Translations under genes and position numbers: made by a program
The notes under the pieces: model-generated
What the model was told of the DNA's origin: nothing
Seen by the model: the letters and a program-made list of their open reading frames with translations, nothing else
Database searches by the model: none
Shown here: positions 40,410 through 48,274 of the stretch, piece by piece
How positions within the stretch are numbered: position 1 is the stretch's first letter
Layout: each line of letters opens with the position of its first letter
Source of the DNA: Aurantimonas sp965217685
GTDB taxonomy: Bacteria > Pseudomonadota > Alphaproteobacteria > Rhizobiales > Rhizobiaceae
Direction of reading: 5' to 3'
NCBI GenBank assembly: GCA_965217685.1
Contig: CBDCIZ010000003.1
Coordinates: forward strand, 2,852,001 to 2,916,000
Length of the DNA: 64,000 nucleotides

Positions 40410-41141
40410 ATGGCGACCGCGATTCCCGAACTTGTCGAAGGGCCCGAGCAACTGACGAAGATGCCCGACGATTACGTCGAACTGCTGTTGCGACAGATGA
40501 AGGTGCATGCGGAAGGGGAACTGTCGGGGGCGGATGATTACGCCCTGCTGCTCTATCCGATCGCGCCGAACTCCTACGAGAAGAAGATCTGCCTGGATCG
40601 TTCGGTCGAAGAACTCGATCACTATCAGAAAGCCGCCGACGTTCTGGCCGAGATCGACGTCGACGTGTCCTTCATGCTCGGACAGAACCTCGACGAGCGC
40701 AATCTCTATGCCACCGAAGCGGTGCAGCACATCGATACCTGGCCGGAGCGCGGTCTCTTCGCCTTTCTCGGCGAGGGCGCGGTGGTGACCATTCTCGAGG
40801 AATGGCTTGAGCACAGCTATTTGCCGGTTCGCCGAATGGCGCCCAGCGTTTTGGCCGAAGAGCGCATGCATCAGGCCCACGGGTTCCGCATCCTGCGCGA
40901 CTATTCCTACGACGAAAAAGGCCGCAAGGAGGTGCAGGAGGCCCTGAACAAATGGTGGGCGATCTCGCTGGACGTCTTCGGCCCGTCCAATTCGCGCAAG
41001 TCGCCGACGCTGGTCAAATACGGTCTGCGCAAGAAGACCAACGAGGAAGCTCGCCAGGACTACATTAAGCGCATGGCGCCAAGGCTGGTGGAACTCGGCT
41101 TCACCGTTCCCGATGAAACAATCGGCCGCAAGTTTCTTTGA
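40410..41141 (+). CDS. PaaA-like di-iron oxygenase subunit, orphan
   Basis: A 243-residue ferritin-like protein resembling PaaA, the catalytic subunit of phenylacetyl-CoA epoxidase. Matching stretches include MPDDYVELLLRQMKVHAEGE, ALNKWWAISLDVFGPSNS and APRLVELGFTVPDE. Likely iron ligands are E37, E68, H71, E122, E151 and H154 (EELDH and EERMH). PaaA itself is longer, about 310 residues, and works with PaaB, PaaC and PaaE; none of these is here. Its role is therefore inferred as oxygenation or another di-iron reaction on an activated acyl group. GGAG lies before the ATG at 40410; a second ATG is at 40392. The ligase starts 3 bases after its stop. Confidence 0.82.
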   Translation: MATAIPELVEGPEQLTKMPDDYVELLLRQMKVHAEGELSGADDYALLLYPIAPNSYEKKICLDRSVEELDHYQKAADVLAEIDVDVSFMLGQNLDERNLYATEAVQHIDTWPERGLFAFLGEGAVVTILEEWLEHSYLPVRRMAPSVLAEERMHQAHGFRILRDYSYDEKGRKEVQEALNKWWAISLDVFGPSNSRKSPTLVKYGLRKKTNEEARQDYIKRMAPRLVELGFTVPDETIGRKFL

Positions 41142-41144
41142 ACC

Positions 41145-42716
41145 GTGATTGAAAACTTGCCTGGAGCGTCGCCGGTGAGCCCGAAATTCTACAATCTGCG
41201 CGAGGCGGTCAGCTTCGCCAAGAAAAAATTCGGCGAACGGATTTTCATCGACCCGTTCGAAAAAGAGTTCGCGTCGATCACCTATAGTGATCTGGACAAT
41301 TTCGTGAACTGTTACGCCGAATTCCTGAAATCCTGCGAAGTGCCGGAAATGGAGAAGGTGGCGGTAATCTCCGGTACCTTGACGATGACGGCACTGCTGT
41401 TCGTCGGAACGCTCGCCTGCGACCGGGTGTTCGTGCCGATCAACGCCGCCTCCACCAAGAGCGAAGTGCTGCGATATCTCGACCAGGTAACGCCAGGCCT
41501 GATCATCTGCGATCCGAACCATCTGGACGACTGCAAGGCCTGGGCGCGGGACAATTGTGCGCAAGCGATGGAGATCGCCGACGGACATGCGCTCTACGAG
41601 CGGATTCTTTCGGCCGACGTCCCCAAGCCGTTCAAGTCGAAGTGCTGTACGTCGGACGTCGCCGAAATCGTCTTCACTTCCGGCTCGACGGGCGAGCCGA
41701 AGGGCGTGATCCTGTCCCACGGCGCGCTTATCGCCAACGCGAACGGGTTGATCCGGCGCTACGGCACCGGGGCGGACGACCATTTTATGGTGTCGGTGCC
41801 GATCTTCCACTGTGGCGGACAGATCTTCCCGATCCTGTGCCCGCTTCTGACCGGGGCGACCACCACGGTGGTCGAGCCGAAGGTCGCGCTGTTGAAGTTC
41901 TGGGAGATTGCAAGCCAGCACGAGATCACCTGGTCGATCCTGATCACCGCCTTCCTGCCGGCTCTTTTGCAGACCGAGTCGCGAGCCAACGCGATCAAGG
42001 GTCTGCTGGTCGGCGGCTCGGCGCTCTCGGCCGATCTGATCGTGCGCTTCGAGGCCAAGTTCACGATTCCCGTCTATCAGATCTACGGCATGACCGAGGT
42101 GGCCGCCGTCACCATCTGCGAGGAACCGGAGCGGACGAAGCGAACGCCCGGGTCGGTCGGCAAGCCCCTGGATATCGCCGCTATTCGCGTGATCACACCT
42201 GATCTGAACGACGTGGAGCCGCTGGTTCATGGCGAGGTTTGCATCAAGAGTGCCAGCAAATACAATGGTTACTACCAGAACCCCGAAGCAACCCAGCGAC
42301 GAAATCTCGGCGGATATGTTCGAACCGGCGACATCGGCTATGTCGACGAGAACCAAAACCTCGTCATTCTCGGCCGCATGGACGAGATGTTCAATGTCGG
42401 CAGCGAAAACGTCTATCCCGCCGAGATCGAGGCCGTCGGCCCGGAACTGCGAGGTATCGAGAGCATGATCGTGTTGCCGGTTGCCAGCGAAGCGACCGAC
42501 AACGAGGTCGTGATGATCTACAAGCCGGATCACCACAGCGCCGCGATCGACCAGGGCACGTGGGATCGGGTGTTTCGGGAAAAGCTGAGTTACTTCAAAA
42601 GGCCCAAGCGCAAACTCGATATCGGCTCGTTCGGGCTTGTCGACTGGATCTATACCGGAAGCGGCAAGATCGACCGCGTCGCCATGAAGTCGAAATTGGT
42701 GGAATTCTTGCAATAA
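41145..42716 (+). CDS. AMP-forming acyl-CoA or acyl-ACP ligase
   Basis: Activates a carboxylic acid with ATP and transfers it to CoA or a carrier-protein thiol. Adenylation motifs in order: TSGSTGEPKGVILSHGAL, YQIYGMTEVAAVTI, RTGDIGYVDENQNLVILGR and TGSGKIDRVAMKSKL with the catalytic lysine. Length is 523 residues, normal for class I ligases. It starts with GTG at 41145, 3 bases after the PaaA-like gene. The acid is unknown; the neighbouring PaaA-like protein would fit an aryl or branched acyl group, and the free ACP downstream is a possible acceptor. Confidence 0.9.
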   Translation: MIENLPGASPVSPKFYNLREAVSFAKKKFGERIFIDPFEKEFASITYSDLDNFVNCYAEFLKSCEVPEMEKVAVISGTLTMTALLFVGTLACDRVFVPINAASTKSEVLRYLDQVTPGLIICDPNHLDDCKAWARDNCAQAMEIADGHALYERILSADVPKPFKSKCCTSDVAEIVFTSGSTGEPKGVILSHGALIANANGLIRRYGTGADDHFMVSVPIFHCGGQIFPILCPLLTGATTTVVEPKVALLKFWEIASQHEITWSILITAFLPALLQTESRANAIKGLLVGGSALSADLIVRFEAKFTIPVYQIYGMTEVAAVTICEEPERTKRTPGSVGKPLDIAAIRVITPDLNDVEPLVHGEVCIKSASKYNGYYQNPEATQRRNLGGYVRTGDIGYVDENQNLVILGRMDEMFNVGSENVYPAEIEAVGPELRGIESMIVLPVASEATDNEVVMIYKPDHHSAAIDQGTWDRVFREKLSYFKRPKRKLDIGSFGLVDWIYTGSGKIDRVAMKSKLVEFLQ

Positions 42717-42837
42717 CAGACGATCGGTCGCGCGCCCGTTTGCCGATCGAACAACCGTCCCGTCAACATCTGCGGCTGCACGGCGCTTTCATTTGCACCG
42801 GCGCGATACTGGCCCTATCGGGCGAAAGGAAGTCGTC

Positions 42838-43929
42838 ATGAACATTCAAGCCAACTTTCAGGCAGGGTTGCCGAAGAAGCCGCGGGAAACGGGATTCCTG
42901 GCGCGCCTGATCGGCGACGATCCGGCCTATATCGCCAAATACGAGCATATTCGGAACATCTCGTCGAAGGTGACGGTGTCCGAATACCATCTGACCAACG
43001 CCTGCAACATTCGCTGCGACGGCTGCTGGTTCTTCGAATTCGGCTTTGAGAAGAAGACCAGGGAAGTGACCAAGATCGACACGCTCAACGCGTTCCTCGA
43101 GGCCGAGAACGCCCGCGGCATCAACGCCGCGCTGGTGATCGGCGGCGAGCCGACGCTGTATCCCAAGCGGCTCGAATCCTATCGGCGTTACATGGATTAT
43201 CTCACCATCTCGACCAATGGGCTGAAAGCCATGCCGGTCGAAGGGTTCGAGGATGTGGCGGTGCTGATCTCGCTGTTCGGAGGCGGCGATCTGGACGACA
43301 AGATCCGCGCGATCAAGCCGAACGGCCAACGGTTTTCCGGACTGTTCGAGACCGCCTTGAAGAACTACGAAGGCGACCCGCGGGCCTGCTTCATTTACGC
43401 GATCACCGAGGACGGCATCGAGCACATAGAGCCGACGGTGAAGGCCATCCACGAGAACGGCAATCGCGTATCCTTCAACTACTACAGCAAATACGGCACC
43501 GACGATCCGCTTTATCAGCAAAACACCGCGCAACTGCTCGAAACGCTCCTGGAAACCAGGGCGAAATATCCCACCACCGTACTCAGCACGCCCTATTACA
43601 TCAACGCGATGGTGACCGGAAAATCCCATTGGGCCGATTTCGGCTATCAGGTCTGTCCCAGCATCAGCGTCGATCATCCGGACAATCAGGCACGTTTGGC
43701 CAACGGCGCGCCGGTGCTGCCGAAGTTCAACACCTGGTCGCCCGATCTCAAGACGACCAACCTTTGCTGCACCTCCGGCCATTGCGAGGATTGTCGCGAC
43801 AGCCAGGCCGTCTTCAGCTGGCTTCTGGTCAGTATGTCGAAGTTCCGTCGCAGCAAGGAACAGATGAAGACCTGGATCGACATTTCCGAGAGCTACTGGA
43901 AGCAGTTCATCTGGTCGGGCGTCGCCTGA
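42838..43929 (+). CDS. Radical SAM enzyme with C-terminal cysteine cluster
   Basis: A 363-residue radical SAM protein. The iron-sulfur motif CNIRCDGC (C56, C60, C63) binds the 4Fe-4S cluster that cleaves SAM. The GGEP-type SAM contact is VIGGEPTLYPKRL. Further cysteines lie in YQVCPSISV and NLCCTSGHCEDCRDS, which could bind a second cluster as in SPASM or twitch proteins; this is inference. I cannot assign the reaction. GAAAGGA precedes the ATG at 42838. The gap of 121 bases upstream is the largest among the first eight genes of the cluster. Confidence 0.88.
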   Translation: MNIQANFQAGLPKKPRETGFLARLIGDDPAYIAKYEHIRNISSKVTVSEYHLTNACNIRCDGCWFFEFGFEKKTREVTKIDTLNAFLEAENARGINAALVIGGEPTLYPKRLESYRRYMDYLTISTNGLKAMPVEGFEDVAVLISLFGGGDLDDKIRAIKPNGQRFSGLFETALKNYEGDPRACFIYAITEDGIEHIEPTVKAIHENGNRVSFNYYSKYGTDDPLYQQNTAQLLETLLETRAKYPTTVLSTPYYINAMVTGKSHWADFGYQVCPSISVDHPDNQARLANGAPVLPKFNTWSPDLKTTNLCCTSGHCEDCRDSQAVFSWLLVSMSKFRRSKEQMKTWIDISESYWKQFIWSGVA

Positions 43930-43933
43930 CGGC

Positions 43934-44413
43934 ATGGGTCTCATGGCGGACGATCTTTTCCATCCGACCGATCACCTCTGTCCCGGCGCGATCCCGATCG
44001 CCTTGGGCGGCACCGAGACAGCGCCGCTTCTCGAGGAGTTCCACGGCTGGGAGTGCATCCGGTTTCTCGGCATTCACGCGGCGTTCGGTGCGGACTGCGC
44101 ATGGGCCACGATCCATCCGCGACCGCATCACCTCGGCGGTCGCAGCGGCGGGCGGTTTGTCAACGGCCCGACCATCCTCGGCCTCATCGACGCGAGCATG
44201 GCGCTGATTTCGCTGGCCCATGCGTCTCCCGCAAAGGTCGCGACGATCAGCATCAGCGCGAGTTTCCTGAACGCTGTCCCTGACGACATGGTTCACTGCG
44301 CCGCTGTCGTGATCAAGCGGTCGCGAAGCGTGATCCACTGCCAGGCGACCGTCTTCGGCCGGTCCCAGGTCAGCGCGGCTATGGCCAGTGGCATCCTTTC
44401 GGTGCTGGCATGA
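43934..44413 (+). CDS. Hotdog-fold thioesterase-like protein
   Basis: A 159-residue protein resembling PaaI-type hotdog thioesterases. RFVNGPTILGLIDASMALIS matches the central helix region with the G-x-x-x-x-x-x-D pattern; the strands KVATISISASFLNAVPDD and VIHCQATVFG follow. It probably hydrolyses a CoA or ACP thioester, either to release a product or to clear stalled acyl groups. It begins 4 bases after the radical SAM stop and overlaps the thiolase start by four bases (ATGA). Confidence 0.75.
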   Translation: MGLMADDLFHPTDHLCPGAIPIALGGTETAPLLEEFHGWECIRFLGIHAAFGADCAWATIHPRPHHLGGRSGGRFVNGPTILGLIDASMALISLAHASPAKVATISISASFLNAVPDDMVHCAAVVIKRSRSVIHCQATVFGRSQVSAAMASGILSVLA

Positions 44414-45672
44414 GCGCTGATGCAATGCGCACCCGGCCGAGCGGTACGACCGTCGCGGTGCCCGTCGCTGTGATCGACGTCGTGCGCACCGATATCCACC
44501 GCGCCTTCAAGAGCCGGCACGCTCCGCGGCGCCCCGACGACATGGCGGCGCAATGCCTCGATCATCTGGCGTCACGTCATGGATATCTGATGGCGACCGG
44601 CGTCGACGATTGCATCGTCGGCTGCGCCTTGCCCGAAGGCGCACAAGGTCTGAACCTCGGCCGCAACTGCATCGCGGCGTCGCGCCTTGGGGCCGACATT
44701 CCCGGCCAGACCGTCAACCGCTATTGCGGCTCGGGCCTTCAGGCGGTGATCAACGGGGCGATGAGCATCGCGTCGGGGAATGCCCGCCTGATCTTCGCCG
44801 GCGGCACCGAGTCCGTCGCCATGGTCATGCCCCATGCGAACACGAATTTCATGCGCAATCCGCGCATCGCCGCCAACCTGCCATCGCTCTACACGCACCT
44901 CTTCGACGAGGAGGACGCGCGGCCCTTCGTCAAGCGTGCCGGCCTTAACATGGTCGGCTATGCCGAAATCGCCGCCGAGATGTTTTCGATCAGCCGCGTT
45001 GCACAGGACGACCACGGCCATTGCGTCTACGACAGGGCGTCGAAGGCGGCGGCAAGCGGCCTGTTCGCCGAGGAGATCGTGCCCGGAAACGCCGATGAGG
45101 CGGGCAAGGACGAATTCCTGATGGGCGGTGCCAAGCGACGGGATTTCGATCGTTTTGCCCCGGTGCTCGGCCGTGATGGTACGGTCACTCCGCGAAATTC
45201 CGCGCCGCTCGCCGAAGGCGCCTGTATGGCCCTCCTCGCCGATGGCGCGCTCGCGCAGTCGTATGAGGCCGCGCCGCTCGGCTATTTCCTGACCTCGTGC
45301 GTTACCGCGACCGATCCGGCGCATATGGGCCTCGGGGCCGCGATGGCGATACGAAAGCTTCTCGCTCGTACCGGGCTGACGCTCGATGACATCGATCTCT
45401 ACGAAATCAACGAACCTTTCGCTGCTACGGGGTTGGCGACCCTGACCCAGCTGGGTCTCGATGGCGACCGGGTGAACCCCAATGGCAGCGCGCTGGCGCT
45501 CGGCCATCCCTACGGCATGAGCGGCGCCCGCATCGTCGGGGCGTTGCTGCGTCAACTCGGCCGCACCGGCGGGCGGTTCGGTATCGCGGCGACCTGCATC
45601 GGCGGCGGCATGGGGCTTGCCGCCCTGTTCAGCCGGACAGCAGACACGAGCCTCGCCGCAGGAGGCGCGTGA
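44410..45672 (+). CDS. Thiolase family protein
   Basis: A 420-residue thiolase, which either joins two acyl-CoA units by Claisen condensation or splits a 3-ketoacyl-CoA. The nucleophile C106 lies in VNRYCGSGLQAV. The other catalytic motifs are NEPFAA, GHPYGMSGARIV and the final cysteine in ATCIGGGMG. All are intact, so the enzyme is probably active. In this cluster either chain building or chain shortening is possible. It overlaps the hotdog gene by four bases and ends 1 base before the P450 ATG. Confidence 0.92.
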   Translation: MSADAMRTRPSGTTVAVPVAVIDVVRTDIHRAFKSRHAPRRPDDMAAQCLDHLASRHGYLMATGVDDCIVGCALPEGAQGLNLGRNCIAASRLGADIPGQTVNRYCGSGLQAVINGAMSIASGNARLIFAGGTESVAMVMPHANTNFMRNPRIAANLPSLYTHLFDEEDARPFVKRAGLNMVGYAEIAAEMFSISRVAQDDHGHCVYDRASKAAASGLFAEEIVPGNADEAGKDEFLMGGAKRRDFDRFAPVLGRDGTVTPRNSAPLAEGACMALLADGALAQSYEAAPLGYFLTSCVTATDPAHMGLGAAMAIRKLLARTGLTLDDIDLYEINEPFAATGLATLTQLGLDGDRVNPNGSALALGHPYGMSGARIVGALLRQLGRTGGRFGIAATCIGGGMGLAALFSRTADTSLAAGGA

Positions 45673-45673
45673 G

Positions 45674-46855
45674 ATGAGCGCCCGCTGTCCGATCGACTAT
45701 GCCGATCCCGACCTTTATGCCGCCGACTCGCCCTATGAAAAGCTGTCCGCGGCCAAGCCGTGCGACGTGACGGGCTCACCGGCCTACACACCCGTTCTGC
45801 GCTACGATGCGGTGCGGACCATCTCGAAGCGGCATGACCTGTTCTCGTCGCAGGAGCAGACGATCCTCGTTCGAACGCCTCAGGGCGACGAGTTGAAGAC
45901 CCAACGGAATTTCCTCCTGAACATGGACGAGCCCCGACACGGGCGCGTCCGTCGCATCGTCGCCGAAGCTTTCTCCGTGCGTGCGGTCGATGCCCGGCGC
46001 AACGCGATCGCCGAGATCGTTCAAGCCGAGGCCGACAAGATCGTGGCGTCGCAACCCCTGGAGTTCGTGACCGGCTTCGCGACCCCCGTCACCTTGGGGG
46101 TGATCCTCATGGTCATGGGCGTCGACCGCAGCGACATGGAGTTCCTGCGCAAATGCACTGAGGAGATCGTCTACACCGACGATCCGCGTTTCAATCCGAC
46201 GGGCGAGGAGGGCCGGCGCGCCGCGAGCGCCCTGTTCACCTATGCGATGCATCTTTATCGCCGGATGGATACGCAGAACCACGGCGCGGTCCTGCGAAAG
46301 CTGTGCGAGGGGCTCGGCGGAAGCCACCTGTCGCAGGAAGAGTTCTGCTTCTTCTTCGTCTTCATTCTGGCGGCCGGTTACGAGACGACGCGCAGCATGC
46401 TCTGCAACATGATGACGATCCTAGCCGACAGGCCGGACATCCTGCCATCATTGCGTGCCGATCGGCATGGTCTCGACACGCTCGTCGACGAGATGCTGCG
46501 CTTCGACCCGCCGGTGATCCAGATGTGCCGTTCGGCCACGGACGACGCCGAACTGTCGACGCAAATCGTGCGGCGGGGCGACAAGCTCGGTCTCGTCTAC
46601 CCCATGGCCAATCGCGACGCTCTCGTCTTCGAGGATCCACATCGATTCTGTCCGGCAAGGGACAATGCCGCACGACATCTGAGCTTCGGCACGGGACGGC
46701 ACAAATGCCTCGGGTCGCATCTCGCTCGCTTGGAAATGAAGGGCGTGCTGGACATCCTGGCCCGCCGTTTCAGTCGAGTGGAGATCATCGGCATCGATCG
46801 CGTGAGATCGAATTTCACCCGATCGACCCGGCAGATGCAGGTCCGGTTCACGTAG
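45674..46855 (+). CDS. Cytochrome P450
   Basis: A 393-residue soluble bacterial P450. The haem-ligand motif FGTGRHKCLGSHLA places the cysteine near residue 345. The I-helix is FILAAGYETTRSM, with the usual acid-Thr pair, and the K-helix ExxR is EMLR. Soluble bacterial P450s need a ferredoxin and reductase, which are not encoded here. It probably hydroxylates or otherwise oxidises the cluster's product or a carrier-bound intermediate. GGAGG lies about 8 bases before the ATG. Confidence 0.94.
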   Translation: MSARCPIDYADPDLYAADSPYEKLSAAKPCDVTGSPAYTPVLRYDAVRTISKRHDLFSSQEQTILVRTPQGDELKTQRNFLLNMDEPRHGRVRRIVAEAFSVRAVDARRNAIAEIVQAEADKIVASQPLEFVTGFATPVTLGVILMVMGVDRSDMEFLRKCTEEIVYTDDPRFNPTGEEGRRAASALFTYAMHLYRRMDTQNHGAVLRKLCEGLGGSHLSQEEFCFFFVFILAAGYETTRSMLCNMMTILADRPDILPSLRADRHGLDTLVDEMLRFDPPVIQMCRSATDDAELSTQIVRRGDKLGLVYPMANRDALVFEDPHRFCPARDNAARHLSFGTGRHKCLGSHLARLEMKGVLDILARRFSRVEIIGIDRVRSNFTRSTRQMQVRFT

Positions 46856-46879
46856 CGATTTCAAAGTGGGAGGGGCGTC

Positions 46880-47143
46880 ATGACACGTGCGCGGATCGTT
46901 CTGGAGATCATTACGGGCGTCCTTGCTCGCTCGGGCAACACCGTGTCGGCCGAAGCGATCACCGTCGAGACCGATCTTCTGCACGAAGGCTACGCCGACT
47001 CCTTCACGCTCATGACCGTCATGCTGGAAGTGGAGCGGCGATTTCAGTGCTCCATTCCGGCGACACGACTGTCCGGCGCCAGGATTTCTTCGGCCAGGCG
47101 GATCGCCCTCATCGTCGACGATGTCCTCGGGCCGGAGGCATGA
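46880..47143 (+). CDS. Acyl carrier protein
   Basis: An 87-residue carrier protein. The phosphopantetheine site is S41 in GYADSFTLM, where most acyl carriers have DSL. Helices before and after it (TDLLHEGYADSFTLMTVM and LEVERRFQCSIPATRL) fit the four-helix fold. No phosphopantetheinyl transferase is nearby, so a genomic one must load it. GGGAGGGG lies before the ATG. It overlaps the start of the ketosynthase gene, a strong sign that the two work together. Confidence 0.88.
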   Translation: MTRARIVLEIITGVLARSGNTVSAEAITVETDLLHEGYADSFTLMTVMLEVERRFQCSIPATRLSGARISSARRIALIVDDVLGPEA

Positions 47144-48069
47144 CCGCGTATCTGAGCGCAATCGCATGGGAATTCGGAACGGCCTGCTCCATCCACAGCC
47201 TCGATGCAAAATGCGAGATCGACGGGCCGCTCGACGATCTGGCTCGGATGGGCTTTGAGACCTTCCTGCGTTCCGGTCTTTCGATCGTGACGCTGGGTCT
47301 GCGCAGTCTTGAGCGGTCACTCGACGAAGCGGCGCTGAAACCCGGCGACATCGACGCCATGATCTTCTGCACGAGCACTTACCCCGGATCGGTCTCTCAT
47401 CTTCAGACCGAGCTCGAGAACCATCTGCGACAAGCCGGGTTCCGGCATCTCGATCTGTTCTTCGTCTCCTTCGCGCGGTGTTCCAACATCCCGAACGCTC
47501 TGATCCTCGCCAAGGCCCTTCTGGCCGGCGGCGACGCGCGTCGCATCGCGATCGTCACCGTCGACAAGCACGACCGGCAAAGAGGTCCGCGGAACAGTCA
47601 GAACAACACCCAGGTGATGAGCGACGCGGCGGCAAGCTGCGTCGTGGGCGCCGATGCCGGGCAATATCGGATCGACGCGATCCGGCGGGTTTCGGACCTG
47701 TCGATCGCGACGACGAGCCTCGTCGGCGCCGTCGCGGAGCGGCTGGAGGCCTACGGAAACTATCACCGCCTGATCCGCGATCTGGCGCGCGACATCGGCG
47801 GCGCTTCGCTCGACGGGCTGATTACCCACAATATGGCGGTTCCCTCAATTCGGGCGATGGCCAACGAATTCGGTGTCGCCGACGGCCGGCTTTTCACAGC
47901 GAACGTGCCGAAGATCGCCCACGCCTTCTGCGCCGACGGCCTCGTCAACCTGGAGGACTGGCGCTCGAGCATGGGCTGTTCCGATCGTCCCCGAACCGTC
48001 GCTCTGCTGCTGACCGGGATCAACACCCATGCGGTGGTGAAACTCAGCGTGGGTAAGACGACAAGCTAG
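47140..48069 (+). CDS. KAS III-like 3-oxoacyl synthase
   Basis: A 309-residue thiolase-fold protein resembling FabH. The likely nucleophile is C114 in SFARCSNIPNAL, at the same position as in FabH; H230 in LITHNMAVPS and an Asn in TANVPKIAHAF may complete the triad. The usual FabH motif spacing is only partly kept, so it may be an acyltransferase or ester-forming KAS III variant rather than a chain initiator. GGAGG precedes the ATG, which overlaps the ACP stop. Upstream extension of the frame into the P450 gene is a shadow. Confidence 0.82.
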   Translation: MTAYLSAIAWEFGTACSIHSLDAKCEIDGPLDDLARMGFETFLRSGLSIVTLGLRSLERSLDEAALKPGDIDAMIFCTSTYPGSVSHLQTELENHLRQAGFRHLDLFFVSFARCSNIPNALILAKALLAGGDARRIAIVTVDKHDRQRGPRNSQNNTQVMSDAAASCVVGADAGQYRIDAIRRVSDLSIATTSLVGAVAERLEAYGNYHRLIRDLARDIGGASLDGLITHNMAVPSIRAMANEFGVADGRLFTANVPKIAHAFCADGLVNLEDWRSSMGCSDRPRTVALLLTGINTHAVVKLSVGKTTS

Positions 48070-48274
48070 GACGTCTTCTACCGGTCGGAGGGCTGGCCGG
48101 ATCTTCGAACGTTTTGACTGACGGAACGGCTGACCGGCGCTTCGCGACTGTTTTCAGGAGCCCGACGGTCGTCCGCCCGCGCCGTCGCTTTCATCTCAGG
48201 CGAAGCGCCGGGATCCGCGTGGAGTTCGAGATGAACCGGCTGTCGGCCCATCGACCTTGGGGAGTGCGAAGAAA

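Noticed and set aside
40404..42713. 769-codon minus-strand frame opposite the PaaA-like and ligase genes
   Set aside because: High GC content removes stop codons on the opposite strand. The plus-strand products have clear motifs; this one has none.
46303..47139. Upstream extension of the KAS III-like frame through the P450 and ACP genes
   Set aside because: The 279 extra codons lie in genes with strong motifs in other frames, and an ATG with GGAGG is present at 47140.
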